Assembly: GCA_016297415.1 (NCBI GenBank)
Contig: JAEDGQ010000069.1
Location: 1 to 10,636 of the forward strand
Direction: 5' to 3'
Source of the DNA: Treponema sp.
GTDB taxonomy: Bacteria > Spirochaetota > Spirochaetia > Treponematales > Treponemataceae
DNA length: 10,636 nucleotides
Each line of letters opens with the position of its first letter. The first letter of the stretch is position 1. Both the position numbers and the translations under genes were made by a program. The notes below the pieces were generated by a model. The model saw nothing but the letters and a program-made list of their open reading frames with translations, was not told where the DNA came from and searched no databases. Below, piece after piece: positions 5,882 to 10,636 of the stretch.

Positions 5882-8154
5882 TACTGTGCCTCCCTGTTGT
5901 ATGTGTTTTCGAACTCTTCTAAAGGAATCGGTCTTGAGAAAAGATATCCCTGAAAGAAATCACAGCCCAGCTCTTTGAGAAACTTCTGGTGAGTTTTGTC
6001 TTCAACACCTTCCATAATAATCTTCATACCCATAGTTTTTGCCATTTTTATGAACACTTTAAGAATTGTCTGACTTCGCTGGATATTTGAAGTTTGGTGA
6101 ATAAAGGTCATGTCGATTTTGAGAATATCTACATTCATATTCTTTAACATATTTAATGAAGAATAGCCTGAACCAAAATCATCCATTTCGATTGAAAAAC
6201 CGAATTCCCTGAGTCGTTCAAGTATGTTGTTGTTCATGTTAAGGTCGTGCATAAGAACACTTTCTGTAATTTCCAGCTTAAGACGGGAAGGATCAATTTC
6301 GTATTTTCTAACAAGATTGACGAAAATCTTGTAAATATCCAGATAATAAAAATCTTTAGGTGAAATGTTTACGGCAATATATTTGTCGATGCCCTGACTT
6401 TTCCATTTTGCCAGAGTTTTTGCGGCTTCGGTCCAGATATACTGATCCAGTTTGTACAGATATCCTGTGCTTTCAAGAGTTGGAACAAAAGACTGGGGAG
6501 TAATTATTCCCTGTTCCGGATGAACCCAGCGCACCAGGGCTTCTGCTCCAACACATTTTTCATCACTTGCAGTTACCTGAGGCTGGAGATACATTTTGAA
6601 CTGTCCGTTTTCCAGGGCTGACTCAAAATTTGCTACAACATTTTTGTCTTTAAGGATGAGATTAAGAAGTTCTGTGTTGTAGTATGCCAGTGAAATTGAG
6701 TAGTCAGAATTAATGTTTTTAATGGCAAGATTTGCCTTGTCGTACATTGTGGGTACTTTTTCAAAGGGATCTGAAATTTCGTATACACCGATGTAAATGT
6801 GAAGTTTGTAGTTTAATTCAGAAGTGTACTGCTGGATGTAACTTGTATTTTCTATTGCCTTTTTTTCGTCAAAATACTTTTTTTGAATAAGCATGGCAAA
6901 TTTGTCCCCTGAAATGCGGCCTTTGAGAGTATCTTCTCCCGGAATCATTGAAAGATATGAAACCTGTTTTTTCAGGAGATTGTCTGCAAAAATCGAGCCA
7001 TAAAGATCGTTAATAAGCTTAAAGTTCTTTATGTTTGTACAAACGAGATAGCGTGGTGTGTCAGGATCATTATGAAGAATTTTTTCTGCTTCCAGGAAAA
7101 AGTTTTCTCTGTTGTAAAGGCCTGTAAGACTGTCGTGAGTTGCCCTGAACTGTTCTTCGTTTATGGATTTAAGTTCGTCAGTTATGTCTTCAAAGCTGAT
7201 AAAATACCCGATGATTTTGTCTGAATTATCTGTAATTACTTGAAAAGTCTCGTGGAGGATTTTTTCAAAACCTTTGTAAACGATTGTTGAATTCCGGGAA
7301 TCTTTTTTTTCTCCGGATGAAAGAAAACTATCCAGTTCACTTGTAAGATTGCCGGGAACAGGGAAGTAATCGGCTGCAATTTTGTTTGTGTAAATGATTT
7401 TTCTGTCTTTATCAAAACAGCAGATACCGTTTGAAATATTATCAGATACAAGCTGAAGCATGGCAGTTTCGATTTTGCGTGGAACTGAGTAGAAGGCAAA
7501 ATATGTAGATGCCATGGAGAAGAAACTGTAAGTAAGCATTGAAAAATCAAACTTAAGTTTTGCAATGAGAAAGCCTGCATTAAAAAGAACAACGAAAAGA
7601 AGAATAAGAAATTCTGTAAAATACTTTGCCCTGTAAAAACGGCTTGTCTGTACAGTTTTTTTTATAAGTCCAAAAAAAATAATGGCACAGAGAATGTAGC
7701 ACAGTACAAGGTGAACTAAGAAGGCAAATTTATAATTTGCAACCCAGCAGTAGAAACTACCGTCATTAATATATGGGGTTAAAGTAAAAGCATGGTGTGT
7801 ATATACATTTAAAAGCAGCGAAGCTGTGTCCAGAGCTGCGATAATTTTTGAAATTATAAAAAAGGCCTGGACAGATGTGGCTTTAACTGGAGTTTCTGTA
7901 AGGATAAAAAGAAAGTTGATAAAAAGAAGCAGCAGCCAGTGAACGCTTGAGTAGTAGCAGCCGCTGAAAAACATTGAAATGTTATAAGGAAAGTTGAGGA
8001 TAGAAAGAATATAAATAACTGTAGAAACAATAGCGCCAATGTTCAGGGTGCATAGTGCTTTTGCAAGAGGGTCTTTTCGTCTGAAAAGCAGAAATGCAAA
8101 AACCAGCATTATCAGAATGAACGGAATTGACAGCAGAAGAAAAATAATTTTCAA
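5881..8154 (-). CDS. Membrane-anchored cyclic-di-GMP phosphodiesterase candidate (7TM-PAS-GGDEF*-EAL), 757 aa
   Basis: Predicted to hydrolyse c-di-GMP in response to a membrane or envelope cue. Layout: seven hydrophobic helices at about 1-225 (histidine-kinase-type N-terminal 7TM region), a PAS-like domain at about 235-325 (GICCFDKDRKIIYTNKIAADYF), a GGDEF-like domain from THDSLTGLYNR (339-349), then EAL at about 505-750. The GGDEF signature is SGDKF (415-419), so cyclase activity should be lost; such domains often act as regulatory GTP-binding or dimer modules. The EAL site is complete: EAL 538-540, Asn596, Glu628 (LEITES), Asp658-Asp659 (DDFGSGYSSL), Lys679, Asp681, Glu715, Gln735. The start is a TTG at 8154, chosen because AAGGAG lies 10 nt upstream (8170-8165) and no in-frame ATG gives a full first helix. 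A frameshifted tandem copy follows directly. Confidence 0.9.
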   Translation of the reverse strand: MKIIFLLLSIPFILIMLVFAFLLFRRKDPLAKALCTLNIGAIVSTVIYILSILNFPYNISMFFSGCYYSSVHWLLLLFINFLFILTETPVKATSVQAFFIISKIIAALDTASLLLNVYTHHAFTLTPYINDGSFYCWVANYKFAFLVHLVLCYILCAIIFFGLIKKTVQTSRFYRAKYFTEFLILLFVVLFNAGFLIAKLKFDFSMLTYSFFSMASTYFAFYSVPRKIETAMLQLVSDNISNGICCFDKDRKIIYTNKIAADYFPVPGNLTSELDSFLSSGEKKDSRNSTIVYKGFEKILHETFQVITDNSDKIIGYFISFEDITDELKSINEEQFRATHDSLTGLYNRENFFLEAEKILHNDPDTPRYLVCTNIKNFKLINDLYGSIFADNLLKKQVSYLSMIPGEDTLKGRISGDKFAMLIQKKYFDEKKAIENTSYIQQYTSELNYKLHIYIGVYEISDPFEKVPTMYDKANLAIKNINSDYSISLAYYNTELLNLILKDKNVVANFESALENGQFKMYLQPQVTASDEKCVGAEALVRWVHPEQGIITPQSFVPTLESTGYLYKLDQYIWTEAAKTLAKWKSQGIDKYIAVNISPKDFYYLDIYKIFVNLVRKYEIDPSRLKLEITESVLMHDLNMNNNILERLREFGFSIEMDDFGSGYSSLNMLKNMNVDILKIDMTFIHQTSNIQRSQTILKVFIKMAKTMGMKIIMEGVEDKTHQKFLKELGCDFFQGYLFSRPIPLEEFENTYNREAQ

Positions 8155-8164
8155 CGAAAAGCTT

Positions 8165-8170
8165 CTCCTT
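8165..8170 (-). promoter_or_regulatory. Shine-Dalgarno that fixes the TTG start of the EAL gene
   Basis: AAGGAG on the minus strand, 10 nt before the TTG at 8154. It is the best Shine-Dalgarno match in the window and supports this non-ATG start. Confidence 0.7.
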
Positions 8171-8184
8171 ATATGCTTCTACCT

Positions 8185-8212
8185 ATTATAAAAGAAATGC
8201 TGCAAAAAACAA
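8185..8212 (-). promoter_or_regulatory. Candidate promoter of the EAL gene pair
   Basis: On the minus strand a perfect TATAAT (8190-8185) is preceded after 16 nt by TTGTTT (8212-8207), a three-of-six match to -35. The predicted start near 8178 gives a leader of about 24 nt containing the AAGGAG site. No terminator is seen between dus and this promoter, so read-through from the mrp operon remains possible. Confidence 0.5.
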
Positions 8213-8213
8213 A

Positions 8214-9203
8214 TTACAGTTTTTTATATCGGTCCTGAGGAACTTTTTCGAAATATTCCCGTACACGGTTTCTGGAGTCTTCAATGTTTTTTGCGTTTAT
8301 CATCTGAGTCTTGAAGTAACTGGCAAAACTGAAGTTGAGGCAGTAATAACAGAAAAAACGCTGGAGACGGGTAGGCCAGAACTCTGGGGGCTGGTATTTT
8401 TCTACATCATCTATAAAGTCCAGTGCCAGTTGCTGCATATCTGTTTCTTCGTCACCAAGAAGTCCCGAAAGACTGGCAAAAATCCAGGGACTTGAAGCTG
8501 CTGCCCGGGCAATCATAACACCGCTGGCATGAGGAGCCTGACTTACAGCAAAATCGTAACTGGCTTTATCCTTAACATCACCGTTCAGATTTACAGGAAT
8601 GTGCGGATATCTGAGAGCAAGCTGTTCAACATATTGATAGCGGGGATGCCGGCGTGCCATTTTTTCTTTCTGGGTACGGGGGTGGAGGGTTAGCATTGAA
8701 ACACCTTCACTTACCAGCATATCTGTAAATTCAAAGAAACCTTTGTCTGTAAAGTTTTCTCCCCCAAGACGAAGCTTAACTGAAAGTCTGCGGGAAGGAA
8801 CTCCGTTCTTTGCGGCATTTTCCAGGGCTGATTTTACTGCATGCACCATTGTCTGAGTTTCTGCAATTGGTTTTGTCATCCAGGAAACACCGGCACCTGT
8901 GTTTGCAATTTGTGGTGCCGAACAGCCCATATTAATGTCGATTCCCAGTCCGGGAAGCTGTGCAAGAGTATCTGCGGCCTGTGCCATGTAGTCGGCTCTT
9001 GTACCTGTAATCTGCCAGACCATTTTTTCCGGGGCAGGACCGCTCATCATGTAGAATTTTTCAAAAGGTCCCTGATGAAGAAGAGAACCTGCATTTATCA
9101 TTTCGTTAAAATATTCATCGCAGCCGCCAAAACGTTCTACACTCCGGCGGAAAGCTTCGTGAGAAAGGGTGGCCATTGGAGCCAGAAGAAGTTTCTTATT
9201 CAA
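8214..9203 (-). CDS. dus: tRNA-dihydrouridine synthase, 329 aa
   Basis: FMN enzyme that uses NADPH to reduce specific uridines in tRNA loops to dihydrouridine; cytoplasmic. TIM-barrel landmarks, numbered from the TTG start: LLLAPMA (5-11) at strand one, DINMGCSAP with catalytic Cys94 (the usual NxGCP has Ser after Cys), GAG (103-105), VKLRLG with Lys143, LHPRT with His174/Arg176, NGDV (207-210) and IARAA (232-236) for phosphate binding. The start TTG at 9203 is chosen because GAGG lies six nt upstream (9213-9210) and the protein then begins at the barrel. An ATG at 9242 would add 13 residues and a 47-nt overlap with the preceding gene. With the TTG, TTGAATAA overlaps the upstream stop, giving tight coupling. 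Subfamily (A, B or C) cannot be decided by eye. Confidence 0.93.
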   Translation of the reverse strand: MNKKLLLAPMATLSHEAFRRSVERFGGCDEYFNEMINAGSLLHQGPFEKFYMMSGPAPEKMVWQITGTRADYMAQAADTLAQLPGLGIDINMGCSAPQIANTGAGVSWMTKPIAETQTMVHAVKSALENAAKNGVPSRRLSVKLRLGGENFTDKGFFEFTDMLVSEGVSMLTLHPRTQKEKMARRHPRYQYVEQLALRYPHIPVNLNGDVKDKASYDFAVSQAPHASGVMIARAAASSPWIFASLSGLLGDEETDMQQLALDFIDDVEKYQPPEFWPTRLQRFFCYYCLNFSFASYFKTQMINAKNIEDSRNRVREYFEKVPQDRYKKL

Positions 9204-9693
9204 GCTCAGCCTCTTTTTTTCGGGCTGCCAGATATTCTGCAAATATGGCTGCTGCTTCTCCGCAGAGGGCAGGACAAGGACGCTTTTTATAGTATTCCCT
9301 AGTACGGGCCTCCGAAACGGGAGAAGATGGAGTGTGATCCTGTGTTGAATTTAAAGGAGCAAGACCGAGAAGTTCTCTGCAGATAATTGAGCCGTTGCTT
9401 TTTTTGAATCGTTCTGCCAGAGCCTGACCGTCTTTATAAATATCGTCTTTTACGTCTTTGTCGCCCCCTGGAATACCTTTGAACATACCAAGGCACATCA
9501 TAATGCCGCTGAAAGTTCCGCAGGTTTCCCTCATACGGCAGGTGCCGCCACCAAAAGGAAGTGCAATAGACATGACTGTTTTTGGGTCAAATCCCAGTTC
9601 TGCCGCAAAAACTTCTACAACAGACTGGGTACAGTTCAAGCCGGATCTGAAATTGTTTTCTGCCCGAGTGCGGGCTTCTTCAGGTGTAATCAT
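9196..9693 (-). CDS. C_GCAxxG_C_C family cysteine protein, 165 aa
   Basis: Matches the C-GCAxxG-C-C family, small proteins with conserved cysteines of suspected redox or metal-related function but no settled activity. Visible pattern: LNCTQSV (Cys21), GGGTCRMRETCGTFSG (Cys52, Cys58), ICRELLG (Cys105) and RPCPALCGEAA (Cys140, Cys144). The family's GCA is CGT here. No signal peptide, so cytoplasmic. It begins 10 nt after the mrp stop and overlaps the start of dus, indicating one transcript. No strong Shine-Dalgarno precedes the ATG at 9693, so coupling to mrp is likely. Its place between an Fe-S carrier ATPase and a flavoenzyme is compatible with redox chemistry, but that is inference. Confidence 0.88.
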   Translation of the reverse strand: MITPEEARTRAENNFRSGLNCTQSVVEVFAAELGFDPKTVMSIALPFGGGTCRMRETCGTFSGIMMCLGMFKGIPGGDKDVKDDIYKDGQALAERFKKSNGSIICRELLGLAPLNSTQDHTPSSPVSEARTREYYKKRPCPALCGEAAAIFAEYLAARKKEAELE

Positions 9694-9703
9694 ATTTTTA
9701 CTG

Positions 9704-10525
9704 CTACAGTTTTTCTACAAGGGCTGCTGCAGCATCTAAGAAATCTGAATTAAGACTTTCGATTTCACCTTCGTCTACTGCACGGCTGATTTCCTGACTC
9801 ATTGGAATTTTTGCCAGAAGAGGCAGATGATAGTCCATAGCAATTTTTTCTACATTGCTTTCACCAAAAATCTTAATCTGTTTGTTACAGTCAGGACACT
9901 GAACATAACTCATGTTTTCAACAAGACCGATGATTGGAACATTCATTTTTTCTGCCATCTTAACTGCTTTTTCTACAATTACCCGGACAAGCTGCTGTGG
10001 AGAAGAAACGATGATGATTCCGTCCAGTGGAAGGCTCTGAAATACTGTAAGAGGAACATCACCTGTTCCAGGAGGCATATCAACGAACATAAAATCAACA
10101 TTGTCCCAGATAACTTCTTCCCAGAATTTTTTAACGAATCCGTTAATCATTGAACCCCGCCATACAACTGGATCAGTCTGGTTTGGGAGAAGGAAATTCA
10201 TACTCATAAGCTGAATGCCTGACTCTGTAGTTTCCGGGAACAAAAGTCCTTTTTCGTTACACAGAACACTGTCGCCGGATGCACCGAAACTTGTAGGAAT
10301 TGATGGACCGGTAATATCAGCATCAAGAACTGCACAGCGGTAACCTTTTTTTGCCATTTTAGCAGTCATAAGGGCTGTAACAAGGGATTTTCCCACACCA
10401 CCCTTGCCCGAAACGATACCGATTACTTTTTTTACAGAACTTTCAGGGTTAAGGTGAAATTTTAAATCTCTGGATGCGCAGGCTGAGCTGCAGGTTGAAC
10501 AGTTGTGTGTACAGGATTCTGCCAT
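9704..10525 (-). CDS. mrp: Mrp/NBP35-type Fe-S cluster carrier P-loop ATPase, 273 aa
   Basis: Cytoplasmic ATPase thought to carry and deliver Fe-S clusters to apoproteins. Domains: an N-terminal cysteine cluster Cys5-Cys9-Cys12-Cys16 (CTHNCSTCSSAC), as in NBP35-like members; a deviant Walker A SGKGGVGKS (39-47); DADITGPSIP (68-77); MPPGTGD (150-156); and a C-terminal CPDC pair (Cys210, Cys213) expected to hold a bridging 4Fe-4S cluster in the dimer. Length is normal for short Mrp proteins lacking the N-terminal MIP18/DUF59 domain of longer forms. The ATG at 10525 has AGAGG 10 nt upstream (10540-10536). It is the first gene of the minus-strand run, beginning about 60 nt downstream of the right-hand copy of the 54-bp repeat, whose TATAAT probably drives it. 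Confidence 0.96.
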   Translation of the reverse strand: MAESCTHNCSTCSSACASRDLKFHLNPESSVKKVIGIVSGKGGVGKSLVTALMTAKMAKKGYRCAVLDADITGPSIPTSFGASGDSVLCNEKGLLFPETTESGIQLMSMNFLLPNQTDPVVWRGSMINGFVKKFWEEVIWDNVDFMFVDMPPGTGDVPLTVFQSLPLDGIIIVSSPQQLVRVIVEKAVKMAEKMNVPIIGLVENMSYVQCPDCNKQIKIFGESNVEKIAMDYHLPLLAKIPMSQEISRAVDEGEIESLNSDFLDAAAALVEKL

Positions 10526-10582
10526 TTTAATAATACCTCTTTCATTTAATATACTAAAAAAAATCAGAATGGAGTAGTGGAT

Positions 10583-10636
10583 CAGGGCAAACGCATTATA
10601 ACTGATTTTGTATTGAAAAATGGCGCAAAGGAGTGA
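10583..10636 (-). repeat. Right copy of the 54-bp inverted repeat, upstream of mrp
   Basis: Reverse complement of 44-97 at 52 of 54 positions. Read toward mrp it carries TATAAT at 10600-10595, giving a predicted transcript start near 10588 and a leader of about 63 nt. Read outward (plus strand) it holds an ATG at 10620 followed by GCG CAA AGG AGT, i.e. MAQRS, cut by the window end. The similarity reaches the last base of the window, so the true repeat may be longer. After 10583, toward mrp, similarity to the left copy stops at once. Confidence 0.85.

Noticed and set aside
7236..7592. 118-codon alternative minus-strand frame within the 757-aa EAL gene
   Set aside because: Lies across the PAS-like segment of an intact gene in another frame; no start context and no domain.
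3600..8154. Active diguanylate cyclases
   Set aside because: Both GGDEF signatures are altered (SGDKF, NDDKF), so only the EAL activity of the intact copy is credible.
8841..9302. 153-codon plus-strand frame across dus and the C_GCAxxG gene
   Set aside because: Antisense to two recognisable genes, with a composition expected from reverse reading.
9827..10153. 108-codon plus-strand frame within mrp
   Set aside because: Antisense to the Mrp ATPase core; no motif.
1..10636. CRISPR array, tRNA or rRNA genes
   Set aside because: No regularly spaced repeats and no cloverleaf or rRNA-like stretches were found on reading both strands by eye.

Overview
The window looks like a low-GC spirochaete chromosome, most likely a gut or rumen Treponema. 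This is inferred from gene content and style: A/T-rich intergenic DNA, loose or absent Shine-Dalgarno sites next to TTG starts, an envelope protein carrying a YidD domain, and membrane-anchored EAL proteins. No RNA gene or strain marker fixes the species.

Left part (1-3489, + strand). A 54-bp repeat (44-97) precedes a two-gene unit. The first gene encodes a small secreted or membrane protein of unknown family. Three bases later comes a 625-residue exported protein with a LolA-like N-terminal domain, a complete YidD domain in the middle and two PGxGxxY membrane-hairpin modules at the C-terminus. An 86-nt island of about 69 % GC with several hairpins (2458-2543) follows. Next is a stand-alone aldose 1-epimerase of the LacX/YeaD type. 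Nested hairpins (3504-3609) separate this side from the convergent minus-strand block.

Right part (3609-10525, - strand). Read 5'->3' on that strand, the order is mrp (Fe-S carrier P-loop ATPase), a C_GCAxxG_C_C cysteine protein, a tRNA-dihydrouridine synthase, then two tandem paralogues with 7TM, PAS-like, degenerate GGDEF and EAL parts. The first three genes are tightly packed (10-nt gap, then an 8-nt stop/start overlap). The EAL pair has its own likely promoter in the 59-nt gap after dus, and the two copies share a TAATG stop/start junction. The first EAL copy is intact, 757 aa, with all expected phosphodiesterase residues. The second is split by a single-base frameshift near 4983-4991. 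Restoring one base gives exactly 757 codons again. Its EAL site is also damaged (DDFG has become DRFG).

The window is bracketed by an inverted repeat: 44-97 and 10583-10636 match at 52 of 54 positions on opposite strands. Each copy lies just upstream of an inward-reading operon and also holds the first codons of an outward-reading ORF beginning MAQRS. The most unusual items are the apparently exported YidD fusion, the inverted promoter/gene-start repeat and the decaying EAL duplicate.
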